In this document: piece by piece, positions 33,945 to 44,129 of the stretch
How positions within the stretch are numbered: position 1 is the stretch's first letter
Layout: each line of letters begins with the position of its first letter
Assembly: GCF_963082655.1 (NCBI RefSeq)
Contig: NC_081553.1
Span: forward strand, 191,211,732-191,275,731
DNA: 64,000 bases
Direction of reading: 5' to 3'
Source: Stomoxys calcitrans
Taxonomy: Eukaryota > Arthropoda > Insecta > Diptera > Muscidae
Notes under the pieces: model-generated
Told to the model about the DNA's origin: nothing
Database searches by the model: none
The model's input: only the letters and a program-made list of their open reading frames with translations
Program-made: the position numbers and the translations under genes

Positions 33945-34633
33945 AAGTAAAAGCGTGCTAAGTTCGGCTGGGTTGAATCTTATATACCCTCAGCCATGGA
34001 TCGCATTTGTCGAGTTCTTTTCAAAATTTCAGGCAAATCGGATAATAATTGCGAACTCTAAAGACTCAAGAACTCAAGATCCCAGATGGGTTTATGTGGC
34101 AGCTATATCAGGTTGTGAACAGATTTGAAACTAACTTAGCACAGTTGTTGAAAGTCATAGCGAAACACGTCGTGAAAATTTTCAATCCAATCGAATAAGA
34201 ATTGCGCCCTCTAGAGGCTCAAGAAGTCAAGATCCAAGATCGGTTTATATGGCAGCTATATCAGGTTATTGACCAATTTGAACCTAATTCAGCACAGTTG
34301 TTGAAAGTCATAGCGAAACACTTCATGCAAAATTTCATTCCAATCGGATAAGAATTGCTTACTCTAGAGGCTCAAGAAGTCAAGACCCAAGATCGGTTTA
34401 TATGGCAGCTATATCAAAACGTGGACCGGTTTGGCCCATTTACAATCCCAACCGACATACACTAATAGAAAATATTTGTGCAAAATTTCAAGCGCCTAAC
34501 TTTACTCCTTCGAAAGTTAGCGTGCTTTCGAAAGACGGATGGACGGACAGACGGAGGGACGGACAGACGGACGGATGGACGGACAGACGGACGGACGAAC
34601 AGACGGACGGACGGACAGACGGACGGACGGACG

Positions 34634-34665
<32 letters not shown>

Positions 34666-34855
34666 GACGAACGGACAGACGGACGGACGGACGGACGGAC
34701 GGACAGACGGACAGACAGACAGACAAACAGGACAGACGGACAGACGGACGGACGGACGGACGGACGGACGGACGGACGGACGGACGGACGGACGGACGGA
34801 CGGACGGACGGACGGACGGACGGACGGACGGACGGACGGACAGACGGACAGACGG

Positions 34856-34890
<35 letters not shown>

Positions 34891-35137
34891 GACAGACGGA
34901 CAGACGGACGGACAGGCGGACAGACGGACGGACAGACAGACGGACAGACGGACGGACAGACGGACGGACAGACGGAAGGACGGACGGACAGACGGACGGA
35001 CATGGCTCAATCGCCTTAAAATTACATGACGATCAAGAATATATATACTTAATGGGGTCTCAGGCGCATATTTCGAGGTGTTACAAACAGAATGATGAAA
35101 TTAGTATACCCCCATCCTATGGTGGAGGGTATAAAAA
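33945..35137 (+). mobile_element. HINE-like element, subfamily I, complete, with 470-bp (GACR)n
   Basis: 5' border AACAAGTAAAAGCGTGCTAA and TATACCCTCAGCCATGG (33982 onward). Three to four ~150-bp units follow (GCGCCCTCTAGAGGCTCAAG, AAGATCGGTTTATATGGCAG). Then GTGCTTTCGAAAGACGGATG, the microsatellite, the core (ATGGCTCAATCG, ACGATCAAGAATATATATAC, TTATGG-like TAATGGGGTCTC, GGTGTTACAAACAGAATGAT) and the 3' hairpin CCATCCTATGGTGGAGGGTA ending near 35137. The 5' and 3' borders contain subterminal inverted repeats of the TATACCCTCCACCAT type. Confidence 0.8.
34533..35003 (+). repeat. (GACR)n microsatellite, tract 2
   Basis: About 470 bp of GACG/GACA units with a 100-bp pure GACG core near 34742-34850. 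It yields long spurious frames on both strands (TDGRTDRQ or SVRPSVCP translation) up to 231 codons; none is a gene. Confidence 0.9.
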
Positions 35138-36190
35138 CAGAAAATTTACTAGAAAAATGTCTTGCAATTGGAATAGCATAGAAAAATGCGAGAAAATTAT
35201 ATTTCTGTGTAAGAAATTCTTCTTCTACGAGTAAATCAATTATAATTCATAGACCACCATAGGCCGGTTACGACTCCTGTCGGTTACTACTCCTGCCTGA
35301 CCTCCTGTCGCAAGCAATCAACTCAGCCGTCATTCTCAGATCGACCAATCTTCGAACTGAGAAGGACGGACGCATTGACTGCTTACCAGAGAGCTCTAAC
35401 AATCCAACATCCATGTTTAGATCTCCTCCTCATCACCACCTCCTCATTGGCCATCCCTTTCACTAGTTCTTAGAAGACAACAAATGACACGTCTACAAGG
35501 AAGGCGAGCAGGAAATCTGCCATATTCGTACGCCTTTCATTTTCAAAAATATCTTTGTGTTCGGAAACCCAAATCAGCGCCAATATCACGAGCCTGAAAA
35601 GTGATTCCAAACTTTCCGCTATGCAGCATGATCTCGATTTTCTCGTATTGAAAACTCAAAGCTAACCCATACTGTCTTCATAAACGCAGAGTTTTGAGGG
35701 CAGCGGATCCCTGTCCTGGATTTCCAGATTCAAGCTTGAAAGACTGTACTCACCCATCAAGTGCATCGGAGCAAATCTCCAATCCCTACCACGTCTCCAT
35801 CTTGGAGTTACAATAAAGACAGAGGTTTTTTCGTTCTCAAACACAACATAGGGTGCTCATTTCAATCTGCCGAGAAAACGCTTCATAAAAATGCTCCTTC
35901 AAATCGGTCTGGATGAGAAGGGTACTCTCAGATCTTCTTTGGTATCAGACCTTCTTTGTCATACACACCACTGTAGGATGGGGGGTACGGTTAGGTCATA
36001 AAATGAAATAAAAGGGAAGAGAGAGAGACAAAAGCCGTTAGAAAAGATAAACCAAAAATCTGGTGTATATACCGAAAGAAGTCGCACCGCCTGGAGGGCT
36101 GCCCCCGCCAGTCATACCTGATTTTTACAGAAGTCCACAATGACTCGGGGGGTCGAAAAACTGTAGAGAGCTCATTGAAAGGAAGAGGTG
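35138..36190. other. Mixed repeat-derived stretch, identity unclear
   Basis: Higher G+C than the neighbours. Contains CATACACACCACTGTAGGATGGGGGGTACG-like sequence near 35960 that resembles a HINE 3' end, and a GA run near 36018-36030. The 60-codon minus frame at 35662-35844 shows no recognisable motif. The composition is like the degraded retrotransposon pieces further right, but I could not assign it. Confidence 0.35.
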
Positions 36191-36194
36191 TTCA

Positions 36195-36350
36195 CCCATA
36201 ATCATAGGCACAACGGATGTTCAAATGTATCCATATTCTCTTTACTACCACAGACCCTGCAAATATCCTCATCGTCCCCAGCCCATCGACATGTAGCGAC
36301 CTAACATTTCAGTGTCCGGTCAGGTCCAGGACTTCCACAAACAATTCAAG
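36195..36350 (-). pseudogene. Non-LTR retrotransposon zinc-knuckle tail fragment
   Basis: The minus strand reads DEDICRVCGSKENMDTFEHP with LC following, a C-x2-C...H-x4-C knuckle of the type found after RNase H in I/LOA/R1-group elements. Just upstream, DLTGH is the usual lead-in. Only about 50 codons are recognisable and the frame is broken before and after. Confidence 0.5.
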
Positions 36351-36449
36351 GTCACGCTTCCCCAACTCGAAAACAATCGACGTCCTCGTTGTGGAAAATC
36401 TCAGCCACAGGGCCTTGGTAATCCTGCAGCAAAGCATGAAAACATGACA

Positions 36450-38696
36450 ACCGTGCCAAGTATGGTTCAGAGCGGTTCATTACCTGATATAGCTCCCATA
36501 TAAACCGATCTCGAATTTTGACTTCTTGAGCCGCTAGAGGGCGCACTTTTTATACGATTTGGCTGAAACTGTGCCAACTATAATCCAAATCGGTATAACT
36601 CCCGTATAAACCGATCTCGGATCATGACTTCTTGAGCCGCTAGAGGGCGCAATTTTTTTACGATTTGGCTTAAATTTTAAACGAATTATTTTGTTTTGAA
36701 TTCCAACAACTGTGCCGAAAATGGTCCAAATCGGTTAATAACCTGATATAGCTCCCACATAAATCGATCTCGGATATTGACTTCTTGAGCCGCTAGAGGG
36801 CGCAATTTTTTTACGATTTGGCTGAAATTTTAAACGAATTATTTTGTTTTGATTTTGCAACAACTGTGCCGAGAATGGTCCAAATCGGTTAATAACCTAA
36901 TATAGCTCCCACATAAACCGATCTCGGATATTGTTTTGTTCAGCTGCTAGAGGGCGCAATCTTCATACGATTTGGCTGAAATTTCAAACGAAGTATTTTG
37001 TTTTGAATTCTAACAACTGTGCCGAGCATGTCCCAAATCGGTTAATAACCTGGCATAGCTACCACATAAATCGATCTCGGATATTGTTTTTTTCAGCCGC
37101 TAGAGGGCGCAATTTTTATACGATTTGGCTGAAATTTGAAACGAAGTATTTTGTTTTGATTTTGCGACAACTGTGCCGAGAATGGTCCAAATCGGTTAAT
37201 AACCTAATTTAGCTCCCACATAAACCGATCTCGGAAATTGATTTTTTGAGCCGCTAGAGGGCGCAATTTTTATACGATTTAGCTGAAATTTTAAACGAAG
37301 GATTTTGTTTTGATTTTGCAACAACTGTGCCGAACATGGTCCAAATCGGTTAATAACCTGATATAGCTCCCACATAAATCGATCTCGGATATTGATATTT
37401 TGAGCCGCTAGAGGGCGCAATTTTTATACGATTTGGGTGAAATTTTAAACGAAGTATTTTGTTTTGAATTCCAACTACTGTACCGAGCATTGTTCAAATC
37501 GGTTAATAACCTGATATAGCTCCCACATAAACCGATCTCGGATATTGATTTATTGAGCCGCTAGAGGGCGCAATTTGTATACGATTTAGCTGAAATTTTA
37601 AACGAAGGATTTTGTTTTGATTTTGCAACAACTGTGCCGAGAATGGTCCAAATCGGTTAATAACCTGATATAGCTCCCACATAAACCGATCTCGGATATT
37701 GATTTATTGAGCCGCTAGAGGGCGCAATTTGTATACGATTTAGCTGAAATTTTAAACGAAGGATTTTGTTTTGATTTTGCAACAACTGTGCCGAGAATGG
37801 TCCAAATCGGTTAGTAACCTGATATAGCTCCCATATAAACCGATCTCGGATATTGATTTATTGAGCCGCTAGAGGGCGCAATTGTTATTCGTTTTGTCTG
37901 AAATTTGCCACCAATTTGCCAAATCGATAAATAACCTGATATAGTTTCCCTATAAACCGATCTCGGATCTCAACTTCTTAAGCCGCTAGAGGGCGCAATT
38001 GTTATACGATTTCGCTGAAATTTTGCTCAAAGTGGTTTATTTTGACTTTTAATAACTGTGTCAAGTATGATTCAAATCAGTTACTAATCTGATATAGCGA
38101 CCATATAAACCGATCTCGGATATTGACTTTTTAAGCCTCTAGAGGGCGCAATTCTTTTCTGATTTGGCTGAAATTTCGAATGAGTTGTTCTGTTATGACA
38201 TCCAACAAATGTGCCAACTATGGTTTAAATCGGTTCCAAACCTGATATAACTCCCATATAAACCGATCTCCTGATTTTATTTTTTGGGCCACCAGAAGAC
38301 GCAATTATTATACGATTTGGCTGAAATTTTGTACAACTTTCTCTTCCACTTCCTCTGAGACCTTCAACATACTTGACAAATATGGTTCGAATCGGTCCAT
38401 AAACTGACATAGCTCCCATATAAACAGCTCACTTGATTTTATTGCTTGAGCCATAATAGTGCTCAATTCTTATCTGATTTGGCTGAAATTTTGTACAACG
38501 AATTCCACTTTGGTCTCCAACAGCCAAACCAAGTATGGCCCTTATATGCCGATAGCTCCATTAGCATAGCAATTCTTATTCATTATCTTTAGTTTGTCTA
38601 AAAAGAGATATCGAGCAAAGAAGTTGACAAATGCTATCCATGGTGGATGGTATATAAGATTCGGCCAGACCGAACTTTGCACGCTTTTACTTGTTT
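36450..38696 (-). mobile_element. HINE-like element, subfamily I, minus strand, 3' end missing
   Basis: About 13 units of ~153 bp with the markers CCGATCTCGGATATTGA, GAGCCGCTAGAGGGCGCAAT, TACGATTTGGCTGAAATTTT and CAACAACTGTGCCGA. The 5' border closes it at 38630-38696 (CTATCCATGGTGGATGGTAT, GACCGAACTTTGCACGC, TTTTACTTG). Two adjacent units (about 37512-37664 and 37665-37817) are virtually identical, pointing to a recent local duplication. No (GACR)n or 3' hairpin found at the left end, so truncated there. Confidence 0.7.
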
Positions 38697-38755
38697 TTAG
38701 TCTTCCTTTGGTATTTATAGTCTCTATAAGAGAACTGTGGTCGTTTTTCTCTTCC

Positions 38756-38938
38756 TTAAGTGTGTCGACCTTCCCCATTCAGGCCACAATATTCAGCATA
38801 TCTGCCAAGAATGGAACTGGAATCAGTCTCTGGCGACATGTAAGCTAAGTCTTCAGGATCAGGCTCGAAGGGCAACGAATGATAGATGGGCACGAAGGGG
38901 GGCTTGTGCGCATTCCAAAAATAAGGTGGCCTAAACAT
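38756..38938 (-). other. Unassigned 60-codon open frame
   Basis: Translates to a Pro/acid-rich peptide (KPPFVPIYHSLPFEPDPED, YMSPETDSSSILGRYAEYCG). The composition looks less random than other short frames and the segment lies between a HINE 5' end and a SINE fragment. The opposite strand also has a frame. On the plus strand a pyrimidine stretch followed by CATTCAG precedes it at about 38745-38780. I recognise no family; it may be a retrotransposon remnant or chance. Confidence 0.2.
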
Positions 38939-38954
38939 CTCAACAAAGAAGTTT

Positions 38955-39062
38955 CACACTACGGCACTCCGTTCGCACTCACTTATAAAAAAAAGGGGTC
39001 CCTTACCATTGTGTGAGAAGTTTGCCCCTGTTTGAATGGTCATGGGCTAATTTGCATTGAAT
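38955..39062 (+). mobile_element. tRNA-derived SINE, 3' fragment
   Basis: CTACGGCACTCCGTTCG, GGGGTCCCTTACCATTG and GTGAGAAGTTTGCCCCTGTT, ATGGTCATGGGC, TTTGCATT, collinear with the body and tail of the SINE at 40492-40749. Contains an internal deletion; no A or B box. Confidence 0.6.
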
Positions 39063-39069
39063 TTTCAAT

Positions 39070-39625
39070 CTAGACTTGAAGGAATCTACAGCTTTACTGT
39101 CGCTGGCTAGAACGGTCATTGTGTCCTTTATGACAGATCACTGTCTGATCGGAAGATATGCTGACCGACTAAAGGTAGAAAGCAACGATGTTTGCAGAAG
39201 ATGTGAGGACGTCGAGGACTATAGAACAGCGTTGGACACATGTGCTAGTGTGCGTAATATTTCCAAGCCCATCGGCTTATGTCTTGTTCGCGTACATATA
39301 CAGTGGCACAGATATGTCTACATACCTTTTCATAAACAGAAGTTACGTAAACTGACAGCAGGTAGTTAGGATAAGATTTTACTCTAAAAACTTAAACTAG
39401 TTACCGTACTAGAAACAATGCTAAAAATTTTTAGCAACAATAGACATTTTGAAGAAAACTTTTTCGTACAAAAATTTCGTTTCGATAAACATGTTCAGTG
39501 AGTGGGGTATGTAGACTTTTCTGTCCCACTGTATGTGTGGTTGCATTGCCCACCACTGCTGTAGAACATCTGCTGTGTGTGTGTGAACTTGTCTGGGGAT
39601 GTGAACATTCGCAAGTTGTTGGGTA
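39070..39625 (+). pseudogene. LOA/R1-group C-terminal zinc-knuckle fragment, split by a MITE
   Basis: The frame from 39076 reads LARTVIVSFMTDHCLIGRYA and VESNDVCRRCEDVED, the lead-in and first two cysteines of the C-terminal knuckle of LOA/R1-type elements. The second half (VEHLLCVCELVWGCEHSQVV, at about 39552-39620) resumes after the MITE at 39301-39531. Between CRRC and EHLLC the frame is additionally disturbed. RNase H is not visible upstream. Confidence 0.6.
39301..39531. mobile_element. 231-bp Tc1/mariner-type MITE
   Basis: Left end CAGTGGCACAGATATGTCTA (then CATACC) and right end GGTATGTAGACTTTTCTGTC (then CCACTG) are inverted repeats with two to three mismatches. TA flanks both sides (39299-39300 and 39532-39533). 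Interior is A+T-rich without coding content. Different from the 237-bp family. Confidence 0.8.
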
Positions 39626-39769
39626 TTTTAAGGCGATCTGAATGATTCAACGGTAGCAGCTAGAATGCATCTTCCTTTCTGTGGTATCACTATGGACGAA
39701 AACGTCTAAGTGAGTCTTATGGTAGACTAACACTCAAACCTAGACTAACAATCCCCTGAGCAAAAATGG

Positions 39770-39898
39770 ATTGAGAATAAATGCGCCCATTGATACTGGC
39801 GCCTCACTTAGCTGCAGGGACGTCACAAAGAGACGAACGTTACAAGCCAAGGGCTTACAAGCGAAGTCATCGCAAAGAATTGTAGAAGTGCCTCAGCA
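39770..39898 (+). pseudogene. Retroviral-type aspartic protease, N-terminal piece
   Basis: Translates to RINAPIDTGASLSCRDV and then QAKGLQAKSSQRIVEVPQ. The DTGAS active-site box preceded by a small hydrophobic strand is typical of LTR-retrotransposon proteases (Gypsy type). The matching C-terminal half (ILGFDFLQQ) lies about 0.9 kb downstream, so the gene seems split by later insertions. No gag or RT recognised nearby. Fragment only. Confidence 0.5.
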
Positions 39899-40219
39899 CG
39901 CGATGACTATGAGCACCACACGGGTTCGAACTCTTCGATTGCTGTTGTGGCCTTCGTCATTACGAGAAGCTCAGCTTAGAGCTGCCGGCCGCGTCCACTG
40001 GTTGCGTATGGTGGAATGCTTAGTCAGCGACATCGAGTTGAGAGTATCCGGCTTCGGCTCTTGTTTAAATACTGAGTGCCTTTGATACTCGAAATGACAA
40101 GGCCAGTTATTGGCTCCTTTTCGTTTCCAAAGGCCATAACGTTCCCGCGGCGATCGGTCCTATAGACCGGAACGAGCTTGGTCACCTATGCAGTTTGGCG
40201 AGGGTCGCTACCACCACAT
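39899..40219 (+). mobile_element. Non-LTR 3'-end repeat (family E), tail-less copy
   Basis: Collinear with 49015-49520: GTGAGCACCAC, TTACGAGAAGCT, GCGTCCAC.GGTTGCG, GTGGAATGCTT, GGCTCTTG.. AATACTGAGTG, TATGACAAGG, GGCGATCGGTCC...GACCGGAACGAGCTTG and CACCTA. The (CAA)n tail present in the other two copies is absent. The plus-strand frames here are too broken to assign. Confidence 0.5.
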
Positions 40220-40491
40220 GGAGGCCACCGTAGCGCAGAGGTTAGCATGTCGGCCTATGAAGCTAAACGCCTGGGTTCGAATCCTGGCAGGGACATGAGA
40301 AAACTTTTCAGCAGTGGTTATACCCTCCTAATGATGACGACATTTGTGAGGTACTTTGCAATACAAAAACTTCTTCCCAAAGAGGTGTCGCTCTGCGTTA
40401 CGCCTTTCGGACTCGGCTTTATAAAGGAGGTTCCTTATCATTGAGCTTAAAATTGAATCGGACAGCACTCATGGATTTGTGCGAAGTTTGC
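40220..40491 (+). mobile_element. tRNA-derived SINE, copy 1
   Basis: Begins GGAGGCCACCGTAGCGCAGA. A-box-like TAGCGCAGAGGTTAGCATG at 40230-40248 and a perfect B box GGTTCGAATCC at 40274-40284 give an internal Pol III promoter. The body contains CTTTTCAGCAGTGGTTATAC, AGAGGTGTCGCTCTGCGTTA and GGACTCGGCTTTATAAAGGA. Not a tRNA gene: the tRNA-like part runs directly into a 200-bp SINE body. Confidence 0.85.
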
Positions 40492-40749
40492 GGAGAGGTT
40501 ATCATATTCGCCTATGACGCTGAACGCCTAGTTCGAATCCTGGCAGGGACATGAGAAAACTTTTCAGCAGTGGTTGTACCCTCCTAATGATGGCGACATT
40601 TGGTGTCGCTCTGCGTTACGCCGTTCGGACTCGGCTATATAAAGGAGGTCCCTTATCATTGAGCTTAAAATTGAACCAGACAGCACTCATGGAAGTTTTT
40701 CCCAGTTCCTTAATGGAATGTTCTATGGCAAATTTGCATTTGCTGCCTC
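40492..40749 (+). mobile_element. tRNA-derived SINE, copy 2, joined head-to-tail
   Basis: Starts inside the A box region (GAGAGGTTATCATATTCGCC), retains the B-box-like GTTCGAATCCTGG (40532-40544), and runs through the same body to the tail CAGTTCCTTAATGGAATGTT, ATGGCAAATTTGCATTTG. Internal deletion removes the GAGGTACTTTGC part. Directly follows copy 1. Confidence 0.8.
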
Positions 40750-40945
40750 CACCTACAAATATGGCTACAAAACAACATCATTATTCGGTAGCAGATCTGA
40801 GAGTCGAACACCAATTAAAGGTTTCGTGTAACTACCACACAACCACGATCCCCACAACAATAATCCCCAGCTTGGCAGAGCCGTTAATCTTAGGGTTTGA
40901 TTTTCTGCAACAGCGATGTAAACTTTCACAACGCCCAAACTTGTC
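40750..40945 (+). pseudogene. Retroviral-type aspartic protease, C-terminal piece
   Basis: Reads LRVEHQLKVSCNYHTTTIPT, then SLAEPLILGFDFLQQRCKL. The ILGFDFL box is the conserved end of retroelement proteases. With the DTGAS piece at 39770-39898 it makes a plausible single protease interrupted by family E and SINE sequence. The continuing frame to 41066 has no further motif. Confidence 0.5.
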
Positions 40946-42315
40946 TCTCATTAAACTTAGAATTTCTATATGGATTTACAAAAATCTGAATTTAGCTGTA
41001 TCGGGTTACGGTGAAGAATTCTTTATATCTTTATTGCAGTATAACAAACTCTTAAGATTCATCTGACCAACCTTAAATCTTATACACCGCCGCTGTAATT
41101 CTAATTAACCTCCAGAAATTGTCGATCAAAGACATTGCCTCCCTTTTCCCTGATTTAATTGTAGGCAATAATTTTTTTAACGCCTTCATACAATCGTAAC
41201 AACAGGCCTTTAATTAAACGTTAAAAACGACCAACCTATAACATGAGATATAAATCAGCGGAGACATTCAGAGAGGACAAATTCCTCGTTGGTAACTGAA
41301 TCTGGAAAAAGCTTGGATGGTAAACCCCATGAAGCGGTGTCTTTCATATCAAATAGCATCAAAATCTCCTTCCTCAAGGCAGTACTCCCTCCCTCTCTCT
41401 CTCTCTCTTCTACCCTGGCATCTTGTGCTTAGCATTATCCAAATCAATGGCCTCATTGCCATGGAGTAAAATGCGAAATTTCTTTGCCAGTTCGTTAACA
41501 GCTCATTTAATGACTTCAACAAATAACACTTCACTTTGAAGAGAGACAGAGAGAGAGAGCGAGAGAGGGCTTCCTTCCATATGCAAATATAATCTGCCAA
41601 GGCACAAATAAAAATACCATCGTCTTCTTTCTCTGCACGAGTATTACCTGTGGGAAAAATGTAATTAAAGTCCGCTCTAATTACAATACAAACTTGACTC
41701 AGCTCAACTCAACTAAATGGTGAGGAAGATATTTTTAAATGCCTTTAAAAGAAGACGTTTAAGGTAAAGGCTGCTCTAAGTATAAGGGCAACATAAAAGA
41801 GGCCTTATTTTTGGCTACCTCAAACCACAGATCTGGGGGCAAAGAGAGCACGCGTTAAAATTTCTTATGTTTAATGTTGTCTTCCGGTTGTCGAAATTTA
41901 AATAATTGTGTAAACATTTCATAAACAACTGTAGTAGAGGCAGTGCTCTCACATTTGTATGCTGCTCTCAAATAATAACAACAACAACAACAACAGCAGG
42001 GCCTTCAACATACACCCACCCAGCTAGCCACAAAAACCTTACTTGGTATACACAAACATAAATAAACAAAGGCAATACACAAACGCACACACACACACAC
42101 ACACACACACGTGGAGCACAGACACCAACATAACAACCAATGTCCCTTAGCTCATCATCACACGTTCGTCTAATGATGGTTAGTGCGTGCGGTTACTACG
42201 TTTCACTAACGGCTAGAGTTACCATGCTTACCATGCACACTCATACACTGAGTAACACATCAATGAACAACAATGATGAACAAGGCAACGTTTGCCATAG
42301 CAAAATTAGTCCACG
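40946..42315. other. Stretch without recognisable genes
   Basis: Contains a CT run near 41393-41409 paired with a GA run near 41545-41567 (the two could pair as an imperfect hairpin about 150 bp apart), an ACA/CAA run near 41978-41995 and a CA microsatellite at about 42087-42110. No conserved coding sequence seen. Confidence 0.45.
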
Positions 42316-42390
42316 AACATTTCATTAAGGAGCAGGGGAGCTTCTCATATATTAATGAGTGCTGTCCGATTCAAGATTAAGAGATCCGTT
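42316..42390 (-). mobile_element. tRNA-derived SINE, 3' fragment
   Basis: GAACATTTCATTAAGGAGCA, GGGGAGCTTCTCATATATTA and GTGCTGTCCGATTCAAG are the SINE tail in minus orientation; compare 43240-43320. Truncated just before the HINE element that follows. Confidence 0.55.
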
Positions 42391-42415
42391 GTGTTCGCTT
42401 TGAAGAAAGTGAAAA

Positions 42416-43219
42416 AGAACAAGTAAAAGAGTGCTATGTTCGGCCGGTCCGAATCTTATATACCCTCCACCATGGACCGCATTTGTCGAGTTTTTTTCTC
42501 GGCATCTCTTCTTAGGCAAAAAAGAATATAAGAAATGATTTGCTCTACCATTAGAGCGATATCAATCCAATTCGAATAAGAATTGAGCCCTTTGGGGGCG
42601 CAAGAAGTAAAATAGAGAGATCGATTTATATGGGAGCTGTATCAGGCTATAGACTGATTCAGACCATAATAAACACGATATGGACCGATTTAAACCATAC
42701 TAAATTGATACACAGACGGATGGACAGGCGGACGGACAGACAGACGGACAGACAGTCAGACAGACGGACGGACAGACGGACGGACAGACGGATGGACAGA
42801 CGGACGGACAGACGGACGGACAGACGGATGGACAGACGGACGGACAGACGGACGGACAGACGGACGGACAGACGGACGGACAGACTGACAGATAGATGAA
42901 CGGACAGACGGACAGACAGACGGACGGACAGACGGACGGACAGACGGACAGACGGACGGACAGACGGACGGACAGACGGACGGACAGATGGACGGACAGA
43001 CGGACGGACAGACGGACGGACTGACGGACTGACGGACGGACTGACGGACAGACGGACGGACAGACGGACAGACGGACAGACGGACGGACAGACGGACGGA
43101 CAAACGGACGGACAGACAGACGGACGGACAGACGGACGGGCAGACGGACATGCGGACGGACGGATGGACAGACAAACGGAGAGACGGACGGACGGACAGA
43201 TGGACGGACAGACTGACAT
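42416..43219 (+). mobile_element. HINE-like element, subfamily I, ending in (GACR)n
   Basis: 5' border AGAACAAGTAAAAGAGTGCT, TATACCCTCCACCATGG, GACCGCATTTGTCGAG, then about one unit and a ~500-bp (GACR)n tract (42713-43219). The 3' core and hairpin are missing: the tract abuts a SINE tail at about 43230, so the SINE or a deletion removed them. Confidence 0.7.
42713..43219 (+). repeat. (GACR)n microsatellite, tract 3
   Basis: Longest of the three long tracts, mostly GACGGACA in 8-bp steps with scattered GATG and GACT variants. Spurious frames of 160-210 codons cover it. Confidence 0.9.
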
Positions 43220-43229
43220 AACAGAACAC

Positions 43230-43532
43230 CAAATGCAAATTTTGCCCATTAACATTCCACTAAGAACAGGGGCGTACTTCTCACATATCAATGAGTGCAG
43301 TCCGATTCAAGTTTAAGCTCAATGGTGAGGGGCCTGCTTTTTATTGCGGAGTCCGAACGGCGTGCCGCAGAGCGACACCTCTTTGGAGAGAAGTTTTACA
43401 TGGCATAATACCTCACAAATGTTGCCAGCTTTAGGAGGGAAAAACCACCGCTTAATGGTCTCTCCAGGAATTGAACCCAGGCGTTCAGCGTCATAGGCGG
43501 ACATGCTAACCTCTGCACTACGGTGGCCTCCC
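43230..43532 (-). mobile_element. tRNA-derived SINE, full-length copy
   Basis: Read on the minus strand: GGCCACCGTAGTGCAGAGGT start (43529 downward), B-box-like GGGTTCAATTCC (one change from consensus), body with AGAGGTGTCGCTCTGCGGCA, and tail TTAGTGGAATGTTAATGGGC ending TTTGCATTTG at 43230. About 300 bp, the most complete copy here. Confidence 0.85.
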
Positions 43533-43534
43533 AA

Positions 43535-44020
43535 CTTAATTTATTTTGTATACATTTTTAGCAGAATCCATGGTGGTGAGTTCCCAAGATACGGCCCGGC
43601 CGAACATAGCACGCTTTTACTTTTTTCTGATGATCTTGCCACCTTTCGAACCTAGACCTTCAGCGCCGTGAGATATCGGTTAATATGGCAGATATATCAG
43701 GTTATATGTTGGAGGTCATAAGAGAGCATGTCGTCCGAAATTTCAGAAAAATCGGATAAGAACAGCGCCATCTGGAGGCTCAAAAAGCACAATCGGTGGC
43801 TCAGTTTATATATCAGGCTATGGACCGCTTCAGATCATAATTAGCACAAATGTTGTAAAAGTGCTCGTTGTGTGAAATGTCAGCCAAATCGGATAAGAAT
43901 AGCGCCCTCTTGAGGCTCAAAAACCACAATCAGGAGATCGGTTTATATGGGAACTATATCATGTTGTGCAACGAGTCGGATTATTCTTGGTACAGATGTT
44001 GGAGGTCGAAAAGGAGCTCG
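43535..44020. mobile_element. HINE-like fragments, subfamily I
   Basis: A 5' border on the minus strand (43570-43625: CCATGGTGGTGAGTTCCCAA, GGCCCGGCCGAACATAGCAC) and then two to three ~150-bp units in plus orientation (43680-44010: AATCGGATAAGAA.AGCGCC, GAGGCTCAAAAA, GGAGATCGGTTTATATGG). Opposite orientations meet near 43640. Confidence 0.55.
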
Positions 44021-44129
44021 TCGTTGTGTATAGTCCATCATGGAGTATACAGCATGCAGCATATGCCACAGCAGAACTGCAAAAATGCCCAAGGTTTGAC
44101 CAACGCTATGTATCTGACTACCCCAATCC

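Noticed and set aside
34402..35234. Long reading frames (171-231 codons) on both strands with TDGRTDRQ or SVRPSVCP repeats
   Set aside because: They are translations of the (GACR)n microsatellite. The same happens at 17079-17555 and 42630-43291.
40220..40292. tRNA gene suggested by perfect A- and B-box motifs
   Set aside because: The sequence does not close into a cloverleaf acceptor stem and continues into a repeated body; it is a SINE head.
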